Shown piece by piece: positions 35,878 to 42,068 of a DNA stretch of 50,306 nucleotides (its first letter is position 1; each line of letters opens with the position of its first letter). Below the pieces are notes generated by a model, which had not been told where the DNA came from, searched no databases, and saw only the letters and a program-made list of their open reading frames with translations. A program made the position numbers and the translations under genes. Source of the stretch: Actinomycetota bacterium (GTDB lineage Bacteria > Actinomycetota > CADDZG01 > JAHWKV01); contig DASTUJ010000178.1 of assembly GCA_035759705.1 (NCBI GenBank), positions 1 to 50,306 of the forward strand. Reading direction: 5' to 3'.

Positions 35878-36630
35878 TTGAGTTCCCGGCACGAGTCGCC
35901 CCTGGTCATGGTGGTCATGCCAGCCTATAACGCTGCAGGGACGCTGGTTTCCACCCATCAGACAATCCCCGCATCCTGCGTCGACGAGGTGCTGCTCGTT
36001 GACGACGGCAGCTCGGACGAAACGGTCGACATCGCACGGACGCTGCCCCTCAAGATCATCGCCCTTCCCCACAACGTCGGCTACGGCGGGAACCAGAAGG
36101 TCTGTTACCTCGAAGCCCTGCGCCTGGGAGCCGATGTCGTGGTCATGCTGCACCCGGACGGCCAGTACGACGCAGCCGTCATTCCCGACCTGATAGCCCC
36201 GATACTCGCCGGGAACGCCGACCTGGTGCTCGGGAGCCGGATGCTTCAGCCGGGCCAGGCGAGGAAAGGCGGAATGCCGCTGTACCGCTTCGTCGCCAAC
36301 AAGCTGCTGACTGCGGCGGAGAACCTGGCCCTCGGAACTTCGGCCAGCGAGTTGCACACCGGCTACCGCGCCTACTCCCGGCGGTTCCTGGAGCTGGTGC
36401 CCTTCCTCAGAAACTCGAACAACTTCGTTTTCGACTCCCAGATGATCGCCCAGTCGGTCGCCTTCTCCCAGCGGCTGGTGGAGGTGCCGATCCGGACCCG
36501 GTACCACCCGGAAGCTTCTTCGACCTCCCTGAAGGCCAACCTGGAGTACGGGTTGGCAACCCTTCTCACCATGGTGCGCTGGCGCCTACACAAGGCCGGC
36601 ATCCTTAAGTGCAAGCTCTTCCGGCGCTAG
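35878..36630 (+). CDS. Family 2 glycosyltransferase (dolichyl-phosphate-mannose-synthase-like)
   Basis: 250 residues. GT-A fold: VVMPAYNAAGTLVST, LLVDDGSSDETVDIA, ALPHNVGYGGNQKVC, MLHPDGQYDAAVIPDLI (metal-binding Asp pair), LVLGSRML, and LHTGYRAYSRRFLELVPF with FVFDSQMIAQ. This matches the soluble DPM1/GT2 group that makes polyprenyl-phosphate sugars. No C-terminal membrane helices. TTG at 35878 is the apparent start; ATG codons at 35908 and 35917 are alternatives but would cut into the first strand. Confidence 0.9.
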   Translation: MSSRHESPLVMVVMPAYNAAGTLVSTHQTIPASCVDEVLLVDDGSSDETVDIARTLPLKIIALPHNVGYGGNQKVCYLEALRLGADVVVMLHPDGQYDAAVIPDLIAPILAGNADLVLGSRMLQPGQARKGGMPLYRFVANKLLTAAENLALGTSASELHTGYRAYSRRFLELVPFLRNSNNFVFDSQMIAQSVAFSQRLVEVPIRTRYHPEASSTSLKANLEYGLATLLTMVRWRLHKAGILKCKLFRR

Positions 36631-36647
36631 CTTTCGATCGACAGAGG

Positions 36648-36720
36648 CGCCCCCGAGACGAATCGAACGTCCGACACCAGGTTTAGGAAACCTGTGCTCT
36701 ATCCACTGAGCTACGAGGGC
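36648..36720 (-). tRNA. tRNA-Arg (anticodon CCU)
   Basis: 73 nt on the minus strand. Acceptor GCCCTCG pairs with CGGGGGC (one G-T), discriminator G, no encoded CCA. D-arm GCTC/GAGC, anticodon stem CAGGT/ACCTG around loop TTCCTAA, which gives CCU for the AGG codon. T-arm GGACG-TTCGATT-CGTCT has one G-T pair. Confidence 0.95.
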
Positions 36721-36889
36721 TTGGGTGCAACAAACCATCCTACCCAAGGCTGGCGGTCCGAAGAGAGTATCCAGCGTTTCAGGCGCCTCACAGCACTCCC
36801 AGGGTGGTATCGAGCCGACCGGCAGGTGGGAGAGCCGGGTCGGCCACCGGCCCGCGGGGCTTTACCGAGTGAAGGCGGGGTTTCTGGAC

Positions 36890-37006
36890 TTAAGAAGCGG
36901 TAGCACGGCGGTTACCGTCAATTAGCCTCACGGTTACGGCGACGAAACCTGCTGTCCCTACTGTGGTTACCAGGAGCACCCACAAAAGGCCTTCAAATAG
37001 CAGCAC
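36890..37006 (-). CDS. Possible 38-residue single-span membrane protein
   Basis: A short reading frame from GTG at 37006 encodes a charged end, one strongly hydrophobic stretch (LLWVLLVTTVGTAGFVAVTV) and a basic tail. Tiny single-span proteins are real in many bacteria. However, there is no ribosome binding site and the start abuts the 37007-37031 hairpin, so this may be chance. Confidence 0.2.
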   Translation of the reverse strand: MLLFEGLLWVLLVTTVGTAGFVAVTVRLIDGNRRATAS

Positions 37007-37031
37007 GGGGGACCCGCCTGGAGGGTCCCCC
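37007..37031. other. GC-rich hairpin in the leader of the duplicated small protein gene
   Basis: Perfect 9-bp stem GGGGGACCC/GGGTCCCCC with a 7-base loop, 52 bp upstream of the ATG at 37083. No T-run follows on either strand, so it is not a standard terminator. It may be a leader structure. Confidence 0.5.
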
Positions 37032-37041
37032 GCAGTACCCC

Positions 37042-37055
37042 AAGCCGGCCGGCTT
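37042..37055. promoter_or_regulatory. Palindrome AAGCCGGCCGGCTT
   Basis: A perfect 14-bp palindrome ending 27 bp before the start codon of the small duplicated protein. Candidate operator or leader element. Confidence 0.3.
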
Positions 37056-37082
37056 TGTTCGTTCGATCCCCTGGAGGTGCAG

Positions 37083-37304
37083 ATGGAAACCAATGGAATC
37101 ACGACCGCAGAGCTCGAAGCCGCCCTCGGCGGCCTCTACACCGCTCCCAAAGATCCCGACGCACCGGACTTCGCGGATGAGCCGGATCCGACACCGGTCG
37201 ACGAGTTGCCGCTCCCGGCGACCGCACGCCGTTTCACTGTCGCCGACATGGAAGCGACGCTCGGTGACATGTACACCGCCCCCTCCCTGGAGGAGGCCGC
37301 CTAG
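37083..37304 (+). CDS. 73-residue acidic protein with an internal 17-residue duplication
   Basis: From ATG at 37083, with TGGAGG about 6 bases upstream. Residues 6-22 (ITTAELEAALGGLYTAP) and 51-67 (FTVADMEATLGDMYTAP) are copies, with 10 of 17 identical and most others conservative. Between them lies a Pro/Asp/Glu-rich linker (23-46). Each copy looks like a short amphipathic helix ending in YTAP. There is no signal peptide, Cys or membrane segment. A strong terminator follows, so it is a separate, probably well-expressed unit just before the P450 gene. I do not recognise the family; a helical adaptor or a modified-peptide precursor are guesses. Confidence 0.7.
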   Translation: METNGITTAELEAALGGLYTAPKDPDAPDFADEPDPTPVDELPLPATARRFTVADMEATLGDMYTAPSLEEAA

Positions 37305-37326
37305 AACAAAGCTTCGATCCCGCAGG

Positions 37327-37359
37327 AAAGGCCCGGCCCCTGGGAGCCGGGCCTTTTTT
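37327..37359 (+). terminator. Rho-independent terminator
   Basis: Perfect 11-bp stem (AAAGGCCCGGC / GCCGGGCCTTT) with an 8-base loop, running into six T residues. It lies 22 bp after the stop of the duplicated small protein and ahead of the P450 gene, so it separates the two units. Confidence 0.92.
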
Positions 37360-37396
37360 GTGTGGGAGTATTGCTTCAGCGCAAATCGGAGAGTTC

Positions 37397-38779
37397 ATGG
37401 CGATAACCGAGTCCAGCACAGCAACCGAGGCCCCCGGCCCCAAGGGGCTTCCCCTGGTGGGGTCCGCGATCGATCTGCTCCGCGACTTCCTGAACACCAC
37501 TCTCGACGGCCGCCGTGAGTTCGGCGACGTCGTTCGCTACGTGGCCGGCCCGCCCGGACCGATGAGGGTGGTCGCCTACGGCATCGCCCACCCGGATGGG
37601 ATCCAGCACGTGCTCGCCTCCGGTGCCGAGAACTACTCCAAGCAGGATGCCGCCTACAACGAACTCCGCGCCCTCGTGGGCAACGGGCTGCTGACCAGCG
37701 AAGGAGAGACCTGGCGCCGGCAGAAGCGACTCGTCCAGCCTCTGTTCACGCACTCGCGGGTTGCCGGGTACGTCGAGATGATGTCGGAGGAGAGCGCCGG
37801 GCTCATCGAACGGTGGAACGAGATGCGCAACAAGGACGGCACGGTGGACCTCCATTCCGAGATGACCCGGTTCAGCCTGCGGGTGGTCTGCCGGGCGCTC
37901 TTCGGCACCGACGTGGACCGCATCATCCCGGTGCTCAAGGACAACGTCCCGTACCTCAGCCGGAAGGCCTTCACGCGAAGCCTGTCTCCGGTCCACATCC
38001 CCCACCACTGGCCGACACCGGGCAACCGCCACGTCGACCGGGCGGCGAACGAGATCTACGACGTGGTCGACCAGCTGATCGCCGATCGCAGGGCTACGCC
38101 CAGCGGGTCCGAGGACCTGCTCAGCCTGTTGTTGAACGCCCAGGACCCGGAGGGCGGGCAGGGCCTGTCGGATGCCGAGGTCCGGGATCAGGCCCTGATC
38201 TTCCTGCTGGCCGGACATGAGACCACCGCAACCTCTCTGACCTTCACCCTTCACCTTCTCGGACTCCACCCCGAGGCTCAGCAAAAGGTTCGCGACGAGG
38301 CAATCGCCGTGCTGGGCGACCGCCTGCCCGACCACGCCGACACCTCGAAGCTGACCTACTCGACCATGGCCATCAAGGAGGCGATGCGGTTGTACCCGGC
38401 GGTTTACGTGATCCCCCGTCTGGTGGTGAACGATGACGTCGTCGGCGGCTACCGCCTCCCCGCCGGCTCGGTGGCTGCGCTCAGCGCCTGGGTGACGCAC
38501 CGGCACCCGGACTTCTGGGACGACCCGGAGCTGTTCGACCCGGAGAGGTTCACGCCGGACAAGGAAAAATCCCGGCACCGCTACGCATATTTCCCCTTCG
38601 GCGGCGGGCCCCGGGCCTGCATCGGCCAGTACTTCTCGATGCTGGAGTCAATAGTCATGACCCCGGTCCTCGTGAGGGCGTTCCAGTTCACCTCCCCGCC
38701 GGGCGACGTAAAACTGTTCAACGGCATTACGCTCAGGCCGCACCAGGCGATGCCCTGCCGAATAGACCCGGCCCGATAA
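37397..38779 (+). CDS. Cytochrome P450
   Basis: 460 residues from ATG at 37397, with GGAGAG about 4 bases upstream. No membrane anchor. I-helix oxygen motif AGHETT (272-277), K-helix E328-A-M-R331, DPERFTPDK, and the haem loop FPFGGGPRACIG with axial C408. The AGHET and GGGPRACIGQ forms are like the CYP102/CYP4-type fatty acid or terpenoid hydroxylase groups. The N-terminus GPKGLPLVGSAIDLL is typical of the family. No ferredoxin or reductase gene is adjacent, so the electron donor must be elsewhere. Substrate unknown. Confidence 0.95.
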   Translation: MAITESSTATEAPGPKGLPLVGSAIDLLRDFLNTTLDGRREFGDVVRYVAGPPGPMRVVAYGIAHPDGIQHVLASGAENYSKQDAAYNELRALVGNGLLTSEGETWRRQKRLVQPLFTHSRVAGYVEMMSEESAGLIERWNEMRNKDGTVDLHSEMTRFSLRVVCRALFGTDVDRIIPVLKDNVPYLSRKAFTRSLSPVHIPHHWPTPGNRHVDRAANEIYDVVDQLIADRRATPSGSEDLLSLLLNAQDPEGGQGLSDAEVRDQALIFLLAGHETTATSLTFTLHLLGLHPEAQQKVRDEAIAVLGDRLPDHADTSKLTYSTMAIKEAMRLYPAVYVIPRLVVNDDVVGGYRLPAGSVAALSAWVTHRHPDFWDDPELFDPERFTPDKEKSRHRYAYFPFGGGPRACIGQYFSMLESIVMTPVLVRAFQFTSPPGDVKLFNGITLRPHQAMPCRIDPAR

Positions 38780-38820
38780 GTCCCATCGACGCCCTCACCG
38801 CCTCCAGGCAGCTGGACCAG

Positions 38821-39090
38821 ATGTTGATAATCGACGTGCGGGAGGCCTACGAGGTGGAGGAGGGGCACCTGCCGGGGGCGGTCCACATTCCGATAGGCCA
38901 GCTCAGCCACCGCATGTACGACCTGGACCGGTCCCGGCCGATTCTGCTGGTTTGCGAGACCGGGCAGCGCAGCGGCTCCGGCGAGGAGATCCTGAAGGAC
39001 TCGGGGTTCGACGCCCACAACCTCGACGGCGGGATGTGGGGTTGGAGGCTTAGAAACCTCCCGGTGGTCATTCCGCAGGATCCGGGGTAG
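38821..39090 (+). CDS. Rhodanese-like domain protein
   Basis: 89 residues from ATG at 38821. Rhodanese marks: IIDVREAYEVEEGHLPGAVH, active loop VCETGQRSG with C45, and DGGMWGW. It can move sulfane sulfur to a thiol acceptor. The coding look extends upstream (PIDALTASRQLDQ precedes the ATG in frame, as in many rhodanese domains), but no ATG, GTG or TTG exists before the P450 stop, so the true start may be CTG at 38812 or a rarer codon. The 3' end overlaps the convergent lipoprotein gene by 23 bp. Confidence 0.85.
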   Translation: MLIIDVREAYEVEEGHLPGAVHIPIGQLSHRMYDLDRSRPILLVCETGQRSGSGEEILKDSGFDAHNLDGGMWGWRLRNLPVVIPQDPG

Positions 39091-39721
39091 CCTCCGCAGG
39101 GAAGCGGCTGCCTTCCGCGACGGCAGCAAATGACGGCTCGAAGTCGGTGAGAACGGCGTCCCGGAACTCCGCTCCGTCCCCCGGGGAGCAGGTGCCCTCT
39201 TCCTGGGCCTCGGCAGAGACAAGGTGCACCCGGCCGCTTTCGACCGCCCAGTACTTCACGTAACGCTCGACGGTACGGCCGTCGCCGTCCACCACCGAGT
39301 ACCCGCTGCGCCTTCCTTCGCTCCCCCCGACCTCAGCATCCGATGGTTTTTCGGTCTTCACCTCGAACTCGGGAGGGCATGTTCCTTCCCGGTCCTCGGT
39401 GAAGGTGCGGTTGTCGTCCTCGATCAGAGCGTCGACGGTGGCGCCGGGGGACACCGGGAAATTGAGGTACTCCACCAACCCCACCGCATCTCCCGCCCGG
39501 GAGACACAGAGGAAGGGCGCGTCGCCGGGGCACCCCTGCACGCTGAACCCGCCGGCCAGAGCGACGGGCTCGGCAGGACGAGCGGACCAGTCGATCGTCA
39601 CGGTGGGCACCGGCGAACGGGTCGCCTGTGAGGTGGGTGATTGGCTCGGCTCCGGCGAGCTGCTGCCTCCGCAGGACGCCAGAAATAGAACCGAAATTAC
39701 TGCTGCCGTGCGACGGATCAA
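39068..39721 (-). CDS. Lipoprotein of unknown function
   Basis: 217 residues. TTG start fixed by AAGGAGGT four bases upstream. Lipobox FLASC (C17), Ser/Pro/Thr linker, then a domain with four further Cys (GCPGDAPFLCVSR, REGTCPPEF, EEGTCSPGD) that could form two disulfides, and RSGYSVVDGDGRTVERYVKYW. The beta-rich core resembles PsbP/LpqN-type lipoproteins in a loose way only, so no function is assigned. Confidence 0.8.
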   Translation of the reverse strand: MIRRTAAVISVLFLASCGGSSSPEPSQSPTSQATRSPVPTVTIDWSARPAEPVALAGGFSVQGCPGDAPFLCVSRAGDAVGLVEYLNFPVSPGATVDALIEDDNRTFTEDREGTCPPEFEVKTEKPSDAEVGGSEGRRSGYSVVDGDGRTVERYVKYWAVESGRVHLVSAEAQEEGTCSPGDGAEFRDAVLTDFEPSFAAVAEGSRFPAEATPDPAE

Positions 39722-39794
39722 GCTGACCTCCTTCGATCTGGGTGTGCCCGGCCGGGCAGAACCTTATAACCGAGTGTTGCCCGAAACTGAAGGG

Positions 39795-40484
39795 GTGACT
39801 TTTCTGGCGCTGGCCGCCGTGCTCGCGGCATACAACAACGGCCTGAACCGGTGGCCGCCCTTCCACGGCCGGCTCTACGTCCCGCTGAACCTGGCGCTTA
39901 CGGCTGCGGTGACCCTGGTGGGCGTCACCCTGGGCGGCCTCGACCGTGAGGACCTTGGACTGGGGCCCGGGCAGGGCGGCGGCGCGGCGATCGGACTGGC
40001 TCTGGGGGTGGCGGCGTCCGTTCCGCTGTTTCTGGCCGTACTCAGCAGAAGGGCCGCCGAGCGGGTCGCGGACGAAAGGTTCGCCGGCGTCGGCCGGGCC
40101 GGCCTCGCCTACCGGACGCTGCTGCGGATACCGCTGGGGACGGCGCTGCCCGAGGAGCTGATCTTCCGGGGCGTGTTGTTCGGGCTGCTGGTTCAAGGAG
40201 GCGAACTCCAGGCGGCGCTCTGGTCCAGCGTGGTATTCGGCCTGTGGCACCTCGCCCCGGCCTACAACCGGATGGAGGAGAACGGCGGGATTGCAGGCGC
40301 CAGCCGGTACGCCGTGGCCGGGAAGCTGGCGGCTGCGGTTGTGGCGACCGGCGCCGCCGGCCTGACCTTCACCTGGCTGAGGGTGGCGACCGGCGGCATT
40401 GTTGCGCCGTTCGTGCTGCACGCCGCCGCGAACTCCCTGGGCATGATTGCCGCCCACCTCGCCAGCCGGCGGTCGGGTGCCTAG
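39795..40484 (+). CDS. CPBP family intramembrane metalloprotease
   Basis: 229 residues from GTG at 39795 (GTG 39774 or TTG 39777 are also in frame). Five to six membrane helices. Abi/CPBP motifs: LPEELIFRGVLFG with E120/E121 and R125, GLWHLAP with H152, and the last motif FVLHAAANSLG. These residues form the metal site of Rce1-type proteases. Bacterial members process peptides or act in self-immunity, and no bacteriocin gene is nearby. A TATAAC element lies just ahead of 39774, close enough for a short-leader mRNA. Confidence 0.88.
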   Translation: MTFLALAAVLAAYNNGLNRWPPFHGRLYVPLNLALTAAVTLVGVTLGGLDREDLGLGPGQGGGAAIGLALGVAASVPLFLAVLSRRAAERVADERFAGVGRAGLAYRTLLRIPLGTALPEELIFRGVLFGLLVQGGELQAALWSSVVFGLWHLAPAYNRMEENGGIAGASRYAVAGKLAAAVVATGAAGLTFTWLRVATGGIVAPFVLHAAANSLGMIAAHLASRRSGA

Positions 40485-40981
40485 CCCTCGGGGCAGTGCT
40501 CCTGGACGAACTTTTCGATGTTGGCCGCCGCGGTTCTGACCTCCTCGGTGTCCAGCTTCGCCAGAGACTCCTCCATCCTCTGCAGCTGCTCAGGGGTGAT
40601 GCTCGCGATGGCGGACGGGTTGGTGAAGTCGAGGTCCCCGGCTCCTTCGGCGAAAGTGCGGTAGGCGTTGCCGAGGGTCCTGAAGTCGTCCGAGACCTCG
40701 TTGGGCACCTTGTCGGCGACGCTTTCCATGAACTCTGCAATCTTCGTGAAGCTGGACGGGCTCAACGGCTGGTCGGGGTCGGGGGAAAAGCCGGCGAACG
40801 AGTTCGCATACTCCAGGCAGTCGGCGTCGGCGATCGCCCTCGCCTGCGGCGATTCCTCGGCTTCGGTGGCCCGAGCGCTGGGGGTCGACTCGCCTTTGGA
40901 ATCGGAGCCGCCGCCGCAGGCCGGCGCCAGAAGCCCAACCGCAAGGAGCAGCACGCACAATCGAACCCATTTACCTGTCAT
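40481..40981 (-). CDS. Small helical lipoprotein
   Basis: 166 residues. Signal peptide with LLAPAC (C22), a Ser/Glu-rich linker, then a helical domain (about 50-166): DADCLEYANSFAGF, FTKIAEFMESVADKVPNEVS, DFRTLGNAYRTFAEG, EQLQRMEESLAKLD and NIEKFVQEHC. Two Cys at opposite ends could form a disulfide. GAGGAAG precedes the ATG. Family not recognised. The stop shares CTAG with the CPBP gene. Confidence 0.75.
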   Translation of the reverse strand: MTGKWVRLCVLLLAVGLLAPACGGGSDSKGESTPSARATEAEESPQARAIADADCLEYANSFAGFSPDPDQPLSPSSFTKIAEFMESVADKVPNEVSDDFRTLGNAYRTFAEGAGDLDFTNPSAIASITPEQLQRMEESLAKLDTEEVRTAAANIEKFVQEHCPEG

Positions 40982-41226
40982 GGACTTCCTCTCAACGTCG
41001 ATTGTCTGATTCTTCCCTATTGCGCGGTTCAGGTCTTTTCCGGAGCCCCACCGGGGAGTAAAATCGAACCAACGGCGCGTCCCGCGCCCGACCCCTATCC
41101 GGAGCCCACGCGCCGGCTCGTGGGGTAAAGGGGGCTTCGAGCTCTCGGGATTGGTCAGCGATGCCCTTGTCCAGCGGGGCGGCGGGAGCGTGGGTCTCGA
41201 AGCTTCGTTGGGGACGGGAGCACGAG

Positions 41227-41937
41227 ATGACCAAGCAGAAGACCTTCAAGCGCCGGGTGCGCACCCGCATGGAAAAGACCTCCGAAAGCTACACCGCCGC
41301 CAGGCGCCAGCTTTTGGCGCATTCGGAACGGCAGGCGGAACCCCAACCGGCGGCAGGCCCGGAAACGCCTGCGGGCACGTCCTCGACCGGAGTCTCAGAG
41401 AACCGGGTCTCCGCCGAGGTGGTCGCCGCAAAGACCGGCCGGGACTGGGACTCGTGGTTCGCCCTGCTCGACGCATGGGGCGCACAGGGGCGCAAGCACT
41501 CGGAGATCGCGGGCTGGCTCACCGGAGAACAAGGTGTGGCCGGTTGGTGGGCGCAGAGCATCACGGTTTCCTACGAACAGGCAAGAGGCCTGCGGGTGCC
41601 CGGCCAGGGCCGGGACGGCGCCTACTCGGTCAGCGCCAGCAAGACCGTGAACGTGCCGGTCGAATCGTTGTTCCGGGCGGTGGACGACGCCGAGATGCGT
41701 TCACGGTGGCTGCCGCAGGACCTCCTGGAGATCACCACCTCGTCGCCCCACAAGTCGATCCGGGGCAGGTGGGACGGGGGCGACGGCCGGGTCGCCATCG
41801 GGTTCGTCGCCAAGGCAGAGGGCAAGAGCCAGATCGCACTGGCCCACGAAAAGCTGGCCGACCCCGGGTCGGCCCGCCGGATGAAGGCCTTCTGGGCGGA
41901 GCGCCTCAACGAGCTCAAGCGGCTGCTTGAAAGTTGA
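41227..41937 (+). CDS. DUF4287-like / SRPBCC domain protein
   Basis: 236 residues from ATG at 41227, after GGGAG six bases upstream. N-terminus basic (KQKTFKRRVRTRMEKTSESY). Residues about 70-125 hold the short helical DUF4287-type segment: KTGRDWDSWFALLDAWGAQG and HSEIAGWLTGEQGVAGWWAQ. The C-terminal half is a START/SRPBCC fold (AYSVSASKTVNVPVESLFRA and RSRWLPQDLLEI, ending in AFWAERLNELKRLL). Family members bind hydrophobic ligands; the specific ligand is unknown. The 245 bp upstream holds only short dyads (CCCACG/CGTGGG and CGAAGCTTCG). Confidence 0.85.
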   Translation: MTKQKTFKRRVRTRMEKTSESYTAARRQLLAHSERQAEPQPAAGPETPAGTSSTGVSENRVSAEVVAAKTGRDWDSWFALLDAWGAQGRKHSEIAGWLTGEQGVAGWWAQSITVSYEQARGLRVPGQGRDGAYSVSASKTVNVPVESLFRAVDDAEMRSRWLPQDLLEITTSSPHKSIRGRWDGGDGRVAIGFVAKAEGKSQIALAHEKLADPGSARRMKAFWAERLNELKRLLES

Positions 41938-42068
41938 GCCGGGAGGCGGCCGGCGCCCTTTCGGCCCCGAATGAACTGAGAATTCTCTAATTTTCTTTGG
42001 CCTCTATTTAACTTAGTCGGCCCTCCTGCCGATACATGCGCTGTCTTAGCCCTCCGAAAGGCAGCTAA

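Larger units (their letters stand above)
36721..37082. other. 362-bp intergenic region rich in dyads
   Basis: The longest gene-free stretch of the window. It holds the tRNA-Arg promoter side (with CTTGGGT/ACCCAAG arms around 36720-36748), two copies of CGGTTAC about 25 bp apart near 36910-36940, a GC-rich hairpin at 37007-37031 and a 14-bp palindrome at 37042-37055 just upstream of the small duplicated protein gene. No structured RNA family was recognised. Confidence 0.5.

Noticed and set aside
39333-40457. Minus-strand frame opposite the CPBP protease
   Set aside because: The plus-strand product has intact EExxxR and His motifs; the antisense product has no features.
41938-42068. Palindrome GAGAATTCTC and AT-rich leader of the RCC1 protein as a riboswitch
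   Set aside because: No conserved riboswitch core recognised; it may simply be the promoter of the single gene.
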